Assembly: GCF_023499255.1 (NCBI RefSeq) | Contig: NZ_CP092183.1 | Span: 6,444,501-6,508,500, forward strand | Length of the DNA: 64,000 nt | Origin: Couchioplanes caeruleus | GTDB taxonomy: Bacteria > Actinomycetota > Actinomycetes > Mycobacteriales > Micromonosporaceae | Reading direction: 5' to 3' | Shown: piece by piece, positions 1-9,210 of the stretch | How positions within the stretch are numbered: the stretch's first letter is position 1 | Layout of the letters: every line of letters starts with the position of its first letter | Notes under the pieces: generated by a model | Databases searched by the model: none | Told to the model about the DNA's origin: nothing | What the model saw: the letters and a program-made list of their open reading frames with translations, nothing else | Program-made: the position numbers and the translations under genes

Positions 1-987
1 CACGCGGGTCGGGGTGTCGGCATACACCGCGACCGCGGCGAGCGTCTGGGCCGTGTCCGAGATGTCGGCCATGTCGACATCGACGCCGTGCAGCCGGCCG
101 GCCGAGCTGACCGTCACCGAGTCCGCCGTGCGTGACACCGTGGCGCCCATCTGCTCCAGCACGTCGGCGAAGCGTACGTCGCCCTGCAGGCTGCCGGTGC
201 CCAGCCCCGCGACCGTCACCCGGCCGCCCGCCACGGCGGCCGCGCCGAGGAAGTAGGAGGCGGCGCTGGCGTCCGGTTCGACGGCGTAGCGGGTGGGGCG
301 GTAGCCGCCCGGGGGCACGACCAGGCCGTCGACGGTCACCCCGAACGCCGCCATCACGGCCTTGGTCATCTCCACGTACGGCACCGAGACGAGCGGCGAG
401 GTCACCGACACGGACAGACCCCGTGCCATCAGCGGGCCCGCCATGAGCAGCCCGGAGAGGAACTGGCTGGAGATGTGCCCGCTGACCTCGACCGGGCCGC
501 CGCGCAGCGGGCCGCGTACGGCCGCGGGCAGGTAGCCGGGCCGGTCCAGCTCCTCGACCACCGCGCCGGCGTCGCGCAGCGCGGCCAGGACCGGGCCGAA
601 CGGGCGGGCGCGCAGCTGGGCGGAGCCGTCCACGACCGTACGGCCGGACAGCAGCGCCGCCGCGGGCAGGATGAACCGGGACGTGGTGCCGGACTGCCGC
701 GCGTCGATCATCCCGGCCGTGGCGGCCGCTCGCGCGTCGATGCCGGTGACGGTGACCGTACGCGTGGCCTCGTCGGCCTCGACCCGCGCGCCGAGTGCGG
801 CGACCGCGGACATCATGGCCCGGGTGTCGTCGGCGAAGAGCACGCCGGTCAGCACCGAGGCGCCAGGGGTGAGCGCGGCGCAGATCAGCGCCCGGTTGGT
901 GATGCTCTTCGAGCCGGGCGGGCGCACCGTGGCGTCCAGGGGCGCGGTCAGCGGGGCGACGGGCAGCACGTCCGGAAGATCAGGCAC
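1..987 (-). CDS. aroA: EPSP synthase, N-terminal part (cut by window edge)
   Basis: 3-phosphoshikimate 1-carboxyvinyltransferase, the sixth shikimate-pathway step (transfer of enolpyruvate from PEP to shikimate-3-phosphate), cytosolic. About 329 residues are visible on the reverse strand; the C-terminal part lies beyond base 1. The substrate-binding PPGSKSITNRA segment is at residues 23-33, and the IDARQSGTTSRF and SGHISSQFLSGL segments match the family. The start is GTG at 987; the nearby ATG at 995 is in another frame. There is no Shine-Dalgarno, but CAGAAT lies 6 nt upstream (994-999), so the mRNA may be leaderless. It follows leuS in the same direction, with a strong hairpin between them, so it is probably transcribed separately. 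Identification is firm; the promoter is inference. Confidence 0.95.
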   Translation of the reverse strand, partial: MPDLPDVLPVAPLTAPLDATVRPPGSKSITNRALICAALTPGASVLTGVLFADDTRAMMSAVAALGARVEADEATRTVTVTGIDARAAATAGMIDARQSGTTSRFILPAAALLSGRTVVDGSAQLRARPFGPVLAALRDAGAVVEELDRPGYLPAAVRGPLRGGPVEVSGHISSQFLSGLLMAGPLMARGLSVSVTSPLVSVPYVEMTKAVMAAFGVTVDGLVVPPGGYRPTRYAVEPDASAASYFLGAAAVAGGRVTVAGLGTGSLQGDVRFADVLEQMGATVSRTADSVTVSSAGRLHGVDVDMADISDTAQTLAAVAVYADTPTRV

Positions 988-1006
988 GAGGTCATTCTGA
1001 CGCCGC

Positions 1007-1038
1007 GGGGCCCGCCACGATCACTCGCGGCGGGCCCC
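1007..1038 (-). terminator. Hairpin terminator after leuS
   Basis: A perfect 10-bp inverted repeat (GGGGCCCGCC at 1007-1016, GGCGGGCCCC at 1029-1038) with a 12-nt loop lies 19 bp after the leuS stop. It has no U tract, as is usual for actinobacterial terminators. It separates leuS from aroA. Confidence 0.7.
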
Positions 1039-1056
1039 GTTCCAGCAGGTGGTACC

Positions 1057-3879
1057 TCAGACGACGACGCTGACCAGCCGGCCCGGTACCACGATCACCT
1101 TGCGCGGCTCGCGGCCCGCCAGCGCGTCGGCGACGGCGTCCAGCGCGGCCGCGCGTACGGCATCCTCGGCCGTGTCCGGCGCGACCTCGACGCGGCCGCG
1201 GACCTTGCCGTTGATCTGCACCGGGTAGGTCACGGACTCGGCGACCAGCTGGGCCGGGTCGGCGACCGGGAAGTCCGCGTACGCGCACGTGCCGTCGTGG
1301 CCCAGCTTGCGCCACAGCTCCTCGGCCAGGTGCGGGGCGAACGGCGACATCATCAGCACCAGCGGCTCGATCGCCTCGCGCGACGTCGTCTGCAGCGGCG
1401 TCAGCGTGTTGGTCAGCTGGATCAGCTTGGCGATGGCCGTGTTGAAGCGCAGCTCGTCCATGTCCTCGCGGACGCCGGCGATCGTCTGGTGCAGCGCCCG
1501 GCGGGTCTTCGGGTCCAGCGGCGTGTCGGTGACCCGGATCGCGCCGGTCTCCTCGTCCACGATCAGCCGCCAGACCCGCTGCAGGAACCGCTGGGAGCCG
1601 ACCACCGCCCGGGTCTCCCACGGGCGGGACACGTCCAGCGGGCCCATCGCCATCTCGTACACGCGGAACGTGTCGGCGCCGTATTGCTCGCTCATCTCGT
1701 CCGGCGTGACGACGTTCTTCAGCGACTTGCCCATCTTGCCGTACGACCGGGTGACCTGCTTGTCGCCGTAGTAGTACGCGCCGTCGCGCTCGACGACCTC
1801 CTCGGCGGGCACGTAGAAGCCGCGCTCGTCCTGGTACGCGTACGCCTGGATGTAGCCCTGGTTGAACAGCTTGCGGAACGGCTCGAAGGACGAGACGTGG
1901 CCCAGGTCGTACAGCACCTTGTGCCAGAAGCGCGCGTACAGCAGGTGCAGCACCGCGTGCTCCACGCCGCCGACGTACAGGTCGACGCCGCCCGGGTCGC
2001 CCGGACGCTGCGGACCCATCCAGTACGCCTCGTTCTGCGGGTCGACCAGCACCTTGTCGTTGTGCGGGTCCAGGTAGCGCAGCTCGTACCAGCACGAACC
2101 GGCCCACTGCGGCATGGTGTTGGTCTCGCGGGTGTACGTCTTCAGCCCGTCGCCCAGGTCCAGCTCGACGTTGACCCAGTCCTTCTTGCGCGACAGCGGC
2201 GTCTCCGGCTCGCTGTCGGCGTCGTCCGGGTCGAACGTCCGCGGCGAGAAGTCGTCGACCTCGGGCAGCTCCACGGGCAGCATCGACTCGGGCAGCGCGA
2301 CCGGCAGGCCCGTCTCGTCGTACACGATCGGGAAGGGTTCGCCCCAGTAGCGCTGCCGGCTGAACAGCCAGTCGCGCAGCCGGAACGTGGTCGCGCCGCG
2401 ACCGTGGCCCTTCTCCTCCAGCCAGGCGATCATCGACGCCTTGGCGTCGGTGACCCCCTTGCCGTTCAGGAAGTCGCTGTTGATCACGGCGCCGTCGCCG
2501 GTGTACGCCCCGTCGAAGCCCTCGGGGGTCTCGATGGTGCGCACGATCGGCAGATCGAACGTCTGCGCGAAGTCCCAGTCCCGCTCGTCGTGGCCGGGCA
2601 CCGCCATGATCGCGCCGGTGCCGTAGCCGGCCAGCACGTAGTCGGCGATGAAGACGGGGACCTTCGCCCCGTTGACCGGATTGGTGGCGAACGCACCGGT
2701 GAAGACGCCGGTCTTCACCTTGGCGTCGGTCCGCTCCTCCTCGGTCTTGGCCGCGGCAGCTGCCCGATATGCCCGGACAGCCTCCGCCGGGCCCGCCGCG
2801 CCGCCGGTCCATGCCGGGTTCGTCCCCTCGGGCCAGGCGGCCGGGACGATCGAGTCGACCAGCGTGTGCTCGGGCGCCAGCACCATGTACGTCGCGCCGA
2901 ACAGGGTGTCGGGGCGCGTGGTGAAGACCGAGACGACGTCGTCGCCGTCCAGCGGGAAGTCGACGTGCGCGCCCCGCGAACGGCCGATCCAGTTGCGCTG
3001 CATCAGCTTGACCGGCTCCGGCCAGTCCAGCGCGTCCAGGTCGTCGACCAGGCGGTCGCCGTACGCGGTGATCCGCATCATCCACTGCTTCAGCGAGCGC
3101 TGGAAGACCGGGTAGTTGCCGCGCTCGCTGCGCCCGTCCGGGGTGACCTCCTCGTTGGCCAGCACGGTGCCCAGCCCCGGGCACCAGTTGACCGGCGCCT
3201 CGCTGACGTACGCCAGCCGGAAGCCGTCGACGACCTTGCGCCGCTCGACGGCCGGCAGCTGCGACCAGGCGCGGCCGCCGGGGACCTCGCGGGTGCCGGC
3301 CTCGAACTCGGCGATCAGGTCGTCGATCGGGCGGGCCTTGCGCAGGTCCGGGTCGAACCACGAGTTGAAGACCTGCAGGAAGATCCACTGGGTCCAGCGG
3401 TAGTAGTCCGGGTCCGTGGTGGAGAAGCTGCGGCGGTTGTCGTACGCCAGCCCCAGCCGGCGCAGCTGCCCGCGGTAGCGCTCGATGTTGGCCTCGGTGG
3501 TGGAGCGCGGGTGCGTGCCGGTCTGCACCGCATACTGCTCGGCGGGCAGGCCGAAGGCGTCGAAGCCCATCGGGTGCAGCACGTTGTAGCCGGCCATGCG
3601 CTTGTACCGGGTGTACGAGTCGGTGCCGATGTAACCCAGCGGGTGCCCCACGTGCAGTCCGGAACCCGACGGGTACGGGAACATGTCCTGCACGTGCAGC
3701 TTGGGCGCGCCCGCGCCCGCGCGCGGGTGCGTGGGGTCCGCCAGCTCGCCGGTCGGGTTCGGCGCGTTGAAGGTGCCGTTGTCGGCCCAGTACGCCTGCC
3801 AGCGGGGCTCGATCTCCGCGGCCATCGCGGCCGTGTACCGGTACGGCGGGATGTCCGCGTTGGTCTCGGACTCGCTCAT
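1057..3879 (-). CDS. leuS: Leucyl-tRNA synthetase
   Basis: Class Ia aminoacyl-tRNA synthetase that charges tRNA-Leu and edits misactivated amino acids, cytosolic. About 940 residues. The HIGH-type signature is HVGH at residues 76-79 and the KMSKS-type loop is KMGKS at 715-719; the editing (CP1) domain lies between them and the anticodon-binding and C-terminal domains follow. The chosen start is the ATG at 3879 (MSESET...); an in-frame ATG at 3888 is possible. A longer frame to 3933 would begin at the attenuator U tract and is unlikely. Expression is probably controlled by the leucine attenuator directly upstream (3932-4025). Confidence 0.97.
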   Translation of the reverse strand: MSESETNADIPPYRYTAAMAAEIEPRWQAYWADNGTFNAPNPTGELADPTHPRAGAGAPKLHVQDMFPYPSGSGLHVGHPLGYIGTDSYTRYKRMAGYNVLHPMGFDAFGLPAEQYAVQTGTHPRSTTEANIERYRGQLRRLGLAYDNRRSFSTTDPDYYRWTQWIFLQVFNSWFDPDLRKARPIDDLIAEFEAGTREVPGGRAWSQLPAVERRKVVDGFRLAYVSEAPVNWCPGLGTVLANEEVTPDGRSERGNYPVFQRSLKQWMMRITAYGDRLVDDLDALDWPEPVKLMQRNWIGRSRGAHVDFPLDGDDVVSVFTTRPDTLFGATYMVLAPEHTLVDSIVPAAWPEGTNPAWTGGAAGPAEAVRAYRAAAAAKTEEERTDAKVKTGVFTGAFATNPVNGAKVPVFIADYVLAGYGTGAIMAVPGHDERDWDFAQTFDLPIVRTIETPEGFDGAYTGDGAVINSDFLNGKGVTDAKASMIAWLEEKGHGRGATTFRLRDWLFSRQRYWGEPFPIVYDETGLPVALPESMLPVELPEVDDFSPRTFDPDDADSEPETPLSRKKDWVNVELDLGDGLKTYTRETNTMPQWAGSCWYELRYLDPHNDKVLVDPQNEAYWMGPQRPGDPGGVDLYVGGVEHAVLHLLYARFWHKVLYDLGHVSSFEPFRKLFNQGYIQAYAYQDERGFYVPAEEVVERDGAYYYGDKQVTRSYGKMGKSLKNVVTPDEMSEQYGADTFRVYEMAMGPLDVSRPWETRAVVGSQRFLQRVWRLIVDEETGAIRVTDTPLDPKTRRALHQTIAGVREDMDELRFNTAIAKLIQLTNTLTPLQTTSREAIEPLVLMMSPFAPHLAEELWRKLGHDGTCAYADFPVADPAQLVAESVTYPVQINGKVRGRVEVAPDTAEDAVRAAALDAVADALAGREPRKVIVVPGRLVSVVV

Positions 3880-3931
3880 CGTCACCATCTCGTTCTCGTC
3901 GTCGTGGCCGGCCTTGGGCATAAGAGGGCAC

Positions 3932-3995
3932 AAAAAAGCCCCCTTCGGCAGGAGGGGGCGCCGCGCTTGTCGTCGTCCTCGGGACGACGGCGCGG
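3932..3995 (-). promoter_or_regulatory. Leucine attenuator of leuS: leader hairpin plus terminator
   Basis: Reading the reverse strand after the leader-peptide stop, there is first a hairpin (outer arms CCGCGC/GCGCGG, inner arms GTCGTCC/GGACGAC with loop CGA; 3995-3961). An intrinsic terminator follows: GCCCCCT, 8-nt loop, AGGGGGC (3959-3938), then six U residues (3937-3932). It ends about 50 nt before the leuS start. Leader peptide, hairpin and terminator in this order are the parts of ribosome-mediated attenuation. Classical leuS attenuators have been predicted in some Streptomyces. I could not resolve the alternative antiterminator pairing by eye. Confidence 0.8.
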
Positions 3996-4025
3996 CTAGC
4001 TAAGAAGCAGGAAGGCGCGGGCCAT
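3996..4025 (-). CDS. leuS leader peptide (MARAFLLLS)
   Basis: A nine-codon ORF whose residues 6-8 are three consecutive leucines, coded CTG CTT CTT. CTT is rare in such a GC-rich genome, which would make translation sensitive to charged tRNA-Leu. The TAG stop directly precedes the attenuator hairpin. No Shine-Dalgarno is visible; a TATCAT -10 box ends 6 nt before the ATG, so the transcript probably begins at the start codon. It acts as a sensor rather than as a product: ribosome stalling when leucyl-tRNA is scarce should favour leuS transcription. Confidence 0.8.
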   Translation of the reverse strand: MARAFLLLS

Positions 4026-4031
4026 ATCGGC

Positions 4032-4037
4032 ATGATA
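4032..4037 (-). promoter_or_regulatory. -10 box of leuS leader transcript
   Basis: TATCAT on the reverse strand, 6 nt before the leader-peptide ATG at 4025, placing the transcription start at or next to that ATG. No good -35 hexamer is visible. Confidence 0.5.
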
Positions 4038-4110
4038 CTCGCCCCGCTCCGGGCGCGGCGACCGGTATCACCCGTCCACCATTCGTAACCCATCCGATAT
4101 GCGTGTCTGG

Positions 4111-4139
4111 TTGACCACGCGACGTGATAGGGCTTAACG
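4111..4139 (+). promoter_or_regulatory. Candidate promoter of the moxR operon
   Basis: TTGACC (4111-4116), a 17-nt spacer and TTAACG (4134-4139). The -35 is good and the -10 moderate. It would give a leader of about 140 nt before the GTG at 4288. Confidence 0.35.
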
Positions 4140-4287
4140 CCCTACTCGGCGACTTGCTGTGACCGGGCTAACCTGTCAGGAACGGGCGGCGGCGCCGGAG
4201 GCCCACGGACACCCCGGCCGCCCGCGAACCTTCGGTTCCCTTTCGGCGTCAGTGCAGGGAAGGGGCAGAACGACATGGAGGAGGCCC

Positions 4288-5337
4288 GTGACAACCCCCA
4301 CCTGGGATGAGCCCGGCGGCCCGCTGCAGGCCGACGAGTTCCGCGCCGCCAGTGAGGCGATCATCGCCAACATCGAGCACGTCATCGAGGGCAAGAGCGC
4401 CACCGTGCGGCTCGCGCTCGCCGTGATGCTGGCCGAAGGCCATCTGCTGATCGAGGACGTGCCCGGCGTCGGCAAGACCAAACTCGCCAAGGCCCTCGCG
4501 CGCTCGATCGACTGCTCGGTCCGCCGGATCCAGTTCACCCCGGACCTGCTGCCCAGCGACGTGACCGGCGTCAGCGTCTACAACCAGGAGACGCGCGACT
4601 TCGAGTTCAAGCCGGGCGCGGTCTTCGCCAACCTGGTGGTCGGCGACGAGATCAACCGGGCCTCGCCGAAGACCCAGTCCGCGCTGCTCGAGTGCATGGA
4701 GGAGCGGCAGGTCACGGTCGACGGCACCACGTACGAGCTGCAGGCTCCGTTCATGGTCGTCGCGACGCAGAACCCCATCGAGATGGAGGGCACGTACCCG
4801 CTGCCCGAGGCGCAGCGCGACCGCTTCACCGCGCGCATCGCGATGGGCTATCCGGACCCGCGCGCCGAGCTGGCGATGCTGAGCGGCCACGGCGCCGCCG
4901 ACCCGCTGAACAACCTGCGCGCCGTCGCCGACGCCGCGCTGGTGCGCCGGCTCATCGCCACGGTCCGCGACGTGCACGCCGCCGACGCCGTCCAGCAGTA
5001 CGCGATCGCGCTGGTCACCGCCACCCGCGAGGCGCCGGAGATCCGGCTGGGCGCCTCCCCGCGGTCGACGCTGCAGCTCGTCCGCACGGCCAAGGCGGTC
5101 GCCGCGCTCGAGGGCCGCGACTACGTGCTCCCCGACGACCTGCAGGCGCTGGCCGTCCCGGTGCTCGCGCACCGCATCATCCCGACGGCCGACGCGCAGC
5201 TCAACCGGCGCACCACGGACGCGATCGTGGCCGAGATCGTGCACCGGCTGCCGCTGCCGCACGACCGGAGCCGCTCCCCGTACGACACCCGCGCCACGGG
5301 CGACGGCCGGGCACAGTACGAGTCGCGGGGGCTCTGA
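4288..5337 (+). CDS. MoxR-family AAA+ ATPase
   Basis: MoxR-type AAA+ ATPase of about 349 residues, cytosolic, likely a chaperone that matures or assembles partner complexes. Walker A is GVGKTK, Walker B is VVGDEIN, and the sensor 1/arginine-finger region contains ATQNPIEMEGTYPLPEAQRDRF-type residues, all standard for the family. The GTG at 4288 is chosen because GGAGGAGG sits just upstream and homology begins there; an ATG at 4159 would add an unconvincing extension. It forms an operon with the DUF58 protein 1 bp downstream and the transglutaminase-like membrane protein. This moxR/DUF58/transglutaminase trio recurs across actinobacteria; the substrate is unknown. Confidence 0.93.
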   Translation: MTTPTWDEPGGPLQADEFRAASEAIIANIEHVIEGKSATVRLALAVMLAEGHLLIEDVPGVGKTKLAKALARSIDCSVRRIQFTPDLLPSDVTGVSVYNQETRDFEFKPGAVFANLVVGDEINRASPKTQSALLECMEERQVTVDGTTYELQAPFMVVATQNPIEMEGTYPLPEAQRDRFTARIAMGYPDPRAELAMLSGHGAADPLNNLRAVADAALVRRLIATVRDVHAADAVQQYAIALVTATREAPEIRLGASPRSTLQLVRTAKAVAALEGRDYVLPDDLQALAVPVLAHRIIPTADAQLNRRTTDAIVAEIVHRLPLPHDRSRSPYDTRATGDGRAQYESRGL

Positions 5338-5338
5338 C

Positions 5339-6631
5339 ATGCGGGAGGCCATGCGGGGCATGACGACCCGCGGCCGCTCCTTCCTCGCGGCGGCCGCCGC
5401 CGCGGCGATCTCCGCTGTCATCCTCGGCGAGCGCGACCTGCTGCGCGTGGCGATCCTGCTGGCGGCGCTGCCGCTGCTGGCCGCCGCGTACGTGGGCCGC
5501 AGCCGCTACAAGCTGGCCTGCACGCGCTCGCTGGAGCCCGGCCGGGCACCGGTGGGCTCCAGCGCGCGCGTCATCCTGCGGCTGCAGAACATGTCGCGGC
5601 TGCCCACCGGCACGCTGCTGCTGGAGGACCGACTCCCGTACGCGCTGGGCAGCCGCCCGCGCGTCGTGCTGGAGCGGCTGGGGGCGCACACGGCCAGCTC
5701 GGTGGCGTACACGGTGCGCGCCGACGTGCGGGGCCGCTACCCGGTCGGGCCGCTGGTGATCCGGCTGACCGACCCGTTCGGCCTGTGCGAGCTGACCCGC
5801 TCGTTCCCCAGCGTCGACCGGCTCACCGTCATCCCGCAGGTCGTCCCGCTGCCGTCCGTACGCCTCGCCGGCGAGTACGCGGGCACCGGCGACAGCCGCG
5901 CCCGCTCGGTGGCCGTCCACGGCGAGGACGACGCGGCGACCCGCGAGTACCGCCGCGGCGACGACCTGCGCCGGGTGCACTGGCGCTCGACGGCCCGCAC
6001 CGGCGAGCTCATGGTGCGCCGCGAGGAGCAGCCGTGGGAGTCGCGGGCCACCGTCGTCCTGGACACCCGGCAGCACGCCCACCGCGGTGAGGGCCCGACG
6101 TCCAGCTTCGAGTGGGCGGTGTCGGCGACCGCCAGCATCGCGGTCCACCTCCGCCAGGCCGGCTACAAGCTGCGCCTGGTCACGGGTACGGGCATCGACC
6201 TCGACGCGACCGAGGCCGGCGGCGAGGGCGCCATCCTCGACACCCTCGCCGACGTCAAGCTCAGCCAGACCGGCGACATCTCGGTGCTGGTCGACGCCGT
6301 CCGGCGCCGCTCCGACGGCGGGCTGGTGATCGGCCTGTTCGGCGCGCTCAGCGGCGCCGAGGCCGAGGTCCTGAGCGGGCTGCGCGGCAACGGTGCGACC
6401 TGCATCGGCTTCGCCGTCGACAGCTCCACCTGGGTGACCATGACCGCGCCCGACCGGCAGGAGGCCGACCGGCAGCACGCCGCGACGTCGCTGGCGCTGG
6501 TCCGCAGCGGCTGGCGCTCGGTGCCGGTGGCACACGGCGACTCGCTGGCCGCGCTCTGGCCGGCGGCGGGCCGCGGTTCGCAGGGCTTCGCCTACCGCGC
6601 GGCGATGGCCGAGACAGTGGCGGGCATGTGA
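5339..6631 (+). CDS. DUF58 domain membrane-anchored protein
   Basis: A 430-residue protein with two hydrophobic segments near the N-terminus (about residues 14-50), then a DUF58 / von Willebrand factor A-like domain. The DUF58 hallmark is YRRGDDLRRVHWRSTARTG near residue 210. DUF58 proteins are partners of MoxR ATPases. The ATG at 5339 follows the moxR stop by 1 bp, implying translational coupling; ATGs at 5351 and 5360 are alternatives, the last being best placed relative to GGGAGG. The biochemical role is unknown in the family; co-transcription with the transglutaminase-like protein suggests a cell-envelope function. Confidence 0.9.
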   Translation: MREAMRGMTTRGRSFLAAAAAAAISAVILGERDLLRVAILLAALPLLAAAYVGRSRYKLACTRSLEPGRAPVGSSARVILRLQNMSRLPTGTLLLEDRLPYALGSRPRVVLERLGAHTASSVAYTVRADVRGRYPVGPLVIRLTDPFGLCELTRSFPSVDRLTVIPQVVPLPSVRLAGEYAGTGDSRARSVAVHGEDDAATREYRRGDDLRRVHWRSTARTGELMVRREEQPWESRATVVLDTRQHAHRGEGPTSSFEWAVSATASIAVHLRQAGYKLRLVTGTGIDLDATEAGGEGAILDTLADVKLSQTGDISVLVDAVRRRSDGGLVIGLFGALSGAEAEVLSGLRGNGATCIGFAVDSSTWVTMTAPDRQEADRQHAATSLALVRSGWRSVPVAHGDSLAALWPAAGRGSQGFAYRAAMAETVAGM

Positions 6632-6701
6632 GAACGGGCAGGCCGGTGCGCACGAGCGGGCACGAGACGACGAGCGGGCATGTGAAGACGGGAGCGGTGC
6701 T

Positions 6702-9167
6702 GTGACCGGGCGACGACGACTCGGGCTGGTGGCGGCGGCGGCGACGCTGCTGGCCGCCGCGCCGCTCTCCGCCATCTTCGACACCTGGACGTGGCTGCTG
6801 CAGTGCATCCTGGCGGTCGGCCTGGTCGCGGGCGCGGCGGTGCTGGCCCGCACGCTGCGGTTCCCGACGTGGGCCCAGATCGCGGGCATGATCCTCGTGC
6901 TGCTGCTCACGCTCACCTGGATGTTCCCCAGCGGCGAGGAACTGCTGGCGCTGATCCCCACGCCGTCGACCTTCAATCACTTCGGCGAGCTCTTCACCGA
7001 GGCCGGCAACGACACCCGGTCGTACGGCGTGCCCGTGCCCGACCGCGACGGCCTGCTGTTCCTCGCCGCCCTCGGCATCGGCTCGGTCTCCATCGCGGTC
7101 GACGTGCTCACGGTCATCGCCCGCCGGCCGGCCCTCGCCGGGCTCCCCATGCTGGCGATCTACTCGGTGCCGGTCGCCGTGTACGTCGACAGCGTCCCGG
7201 TGGTGCCGTTCATCATCGGCGCGGTCGGCTTCCTCTGGTTGCTCGTCGCCGACAACGTCGACCGGGTCCGCCGCTTCGGCCGGCGCTTCACCGGCGACGG
7301 CCGCGACGTGGACGTCTGGGAGCCGTCCCCGCTGGCCGCGGCGGGACGCCGGCTCGCCATGATCGGCGTCGCGGCGGCCGTGCTGCTCCCGCTGATCGTG
7401 CCGGGCCTCGACACCGGCCTGCTCAACCGGCTCACCCAGGTGGGCACGGGCGTGGGCGGCAACGGTACGGGCACCGGCGGCAACGGGCGCATCAACCTCT
7501 TCGCGTCGCTCACCGGGCAGCTCAACCAGAGCAAGACCACCGACTTCGTCCGCGTGCGCACCAACGAGCGGGACCCGTTCTACCTGCGGTTCGGCGTCGC
7601 CGACGTGCTCAGCGCGGACGGATTCAGCAACCGCACCCCGACCGGCCGGCCGTTGTCGCGGGGCATCGACGATCCTCGGCGCAACGACCGTACCGACGGC
7701 GGGAGCTACCAGCAGTACCACGCCGAGGTGGAGGTCACCGACGACTTCGGCCAGACCCTCGCCCCGGTGTACTCCATGCCCGTCGACGTCGACGGCCTCG
7801 ACGGCGCCTGGTCGTACGACCCGAACTCGCAGGTCGTGTTCTCGAACCGGACCACCACCAAGGGCCAGAAGTACTCCTTCGACTACATCCGCGCCAAGTA
7901 CACCCCCGGCGAGCTGCGCCGCTCCGAGCCGCTCGCCGAGGACGACCCGATCCGTACGCAGTACACCTCCGTCCCCGACGACCCCAAGGTCGAGGCGCTG
8001 GTGGCCGCGCGGATCAAGGGCGAGGACACGCAGTACGACAAGGTCATGGCGCTGTACCGCTACTTCTCCCGGGAGAACGGGTTCTCGTACAGCCTGCAGG
8101 CGGCGGACCCCACGGGCGGCGCCTCGGCGATCTCCGCCTTCCTGCAGAACAAGACCGGCTACTGCCAGCAGTACGCGGCGGCTCTGGCCTGGATGGTCCG
8201 CGAGGCCGGCATCCCGGCCCGGGTCGCGTTCGGCTTCACCCGCGGCAGCACCCGCGACGGCGACACGTACGTGCTCACCAACCGCAACGCCCACGCCTGG
8301 ACCGAGGTCTACCTCGACGGCTTCGGCTGGATCCCGTTCGACGCCACCCCGGCGGCGGCGGTCGTCGGCTCCAGCCGCTCCGAATGGGCCCCGGACAACG
8401 ACCGCGTCGAGACCCCCACGGCGACGTCGAGCTCGTCGTCGGCGCCGGGCACCGACGCCTCCGCCGGACCCGACTCGAACGACCGCGCCGACCGGGACCT
8501 CGGCGCCGGCGCCCTCGACAACGCGGGCGCGCCGCCCTCGTCCGGCGCCTCGGCCACGGGCCTGATCGTCGCGGGAAGCGCCGCGCTGGTCATCGCGCTG
8601 CTGCTGGTACCGGCGCTGCGCCGCATCCTCGTCCGCCGGCGCCGGCACGCGGCCACCACCCCGGTCAGCGTCACCGCGGCCGCGGGTCCGGCGCCGCCGG
8701 GCACCCGCGACGTCACGGTCACGACGGAATCGGCCCGCGCCCGCGAGGACGCCCACGCCGCCTGGGACGAGCTCGTGGACACGATGGTCGACTACCGCGT
8801 ACCGGTGGACCCGACCGAGACCCCGAGGCACACGGCCCGCCGCCTGATCCGCGAGGCGGAACTCGACGGCGCCCCCGCCGACGCGGCGACCCTGCTCGGC
8901 CAGGCGGAGGAACGCGCCCGGTACGCACGCACCCCGCTGCACGGTGAAGGCCTCACCTCGGCCCTCACCCAGGTCCGCCACGGTCTGGCCCACACGGCGC
9001 CGCGAGGTACCCGGATCGCGGCGGTGCTCCTCCCGCCGTCGGTGATCCTCCGCTGGCGAATGGGCCTGGGCGACGCCTCGGCCCGCTGGATGGGCACGCT
9101 CAGCCGCGGCCGCGACGTCCTGGTTCGCTTCAGCCCCCGCCGGCTCCTGGCCAACCGAAGCCGCTGA
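6702..9167 (+). CDS. Transglutaminase-like multispanning membrane protein (TgpA type, DUF3488)
   Basis: An 821-residue protein: several N-terminal transmembrane helices to about residue 250, an extracytoplasmic transglutaminase-like domain, one more membrane helix near residues 620-645, and a cytoplasmic DUF4129-like tail. The Cys-His-Asp triad of the papain-like fold is in place: C488 (GYCQQYA), H531 (NAHAWTEV) and D547 (PFDATP). Members are assigned protease or amide-bond-forming activity at the envelope, mostly by inference. GTG start; a 70-bp gap after the DUF58 gene contains no terminator. The Ser/Thr/Ala-rich linker at residues 568-610 is low complexity. It is the last gene of the moxR operon, closed by a strong hairpin. 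Confidence 0.9.
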   Translation: MTGRRRLGLVAAAATLLAAAPLSAIFDTWTWLLQCILAVGLVAGAAVLARTLRFPTWAQIAGMILVLLLTLTWMFPSGEELLALIPTPSTFNHFGELFTEAGNDTRSYGVPVPDRDGLLFLAALGIGSVSIAVDVLTVIARRPALAGLPMLAIYSVPVAVYVDSVPVVPFIIGAVGFLWLLVADNVDRVRRFGRRFTGDGRDVDVWEPSPLAAAGRRLAMIGVAAAVLLPLIVPGLDTGLLNRLTQVGTGVGGNGTGTGGNGRINLFASLTGQLNQSKTTDFVRVRTNERDPFYLRFGVADVLSADGFSNRTPTGRPLSRGIDDPRRNDRTDGGSYQQYHAEVEVTDDFGQTLAPVYSMPVDVDGLDGAWSYDPNSQVVFSNRTTTKGQKYSFDYIRAKYTPGELRRSEPLAEDDPIRTQYTSVPDDPKVEALVAARIKGEDTQYDKVMALYRYFSRENGFSYSLQAADPTGGASAISAFLQNKTGYCQQYAAALAWMVREAGIPARVAFGFTRGSTRDGDTYVLTNRNAHAWTEVYLDGFGWIPFDATPAAAVVGSSRSEWAPDNDRVETPTATSSSSSAPGTDASAGPDSNDRADRDLGAGALDNAGAPPSSGASATGLIVAGSAALVIALLLVPALRRILVRRRRHAATTPVSVTAAAGPAPPGTRDVTVTTESARAREDAHAAWDELVDTMVDYRVPVDPTETPRHTARRLIREAELDGAPADAATLLGQAEERARYARTPLHGEGLTSALTQVRHGLAHTAPRGTRIAAVLLPPSVILRWRMGLGDASARWMGTLSRGRDVLVRFSPRRLLANRSR

Positions 9168-9181
9168 CGACGAGCTGAACG

Positions 9182-9210
9182 ATGCCGCCCGCGCTGATTG
9201 CGGGCGGCAT
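9182..9210 (+). terminator. Terminator of the moxR operon
   Basis: A perfect 11-bp inverted repeat (ATGCCGCCCGC / GCGGGCGGCAT) with a 7-nt loop, starting 15 bp after the stop codon of the transglutaminase-like gene. No U tract. Confidence 0.8.

Noticed and set aside
475..3999. 1174-codon open frame opposite leuS
   Set aside because: It is an antisense frame kept open by GC bias; its Arg/Gly/Val-rich translation has no domain, while the reverse strand is a full leuS.
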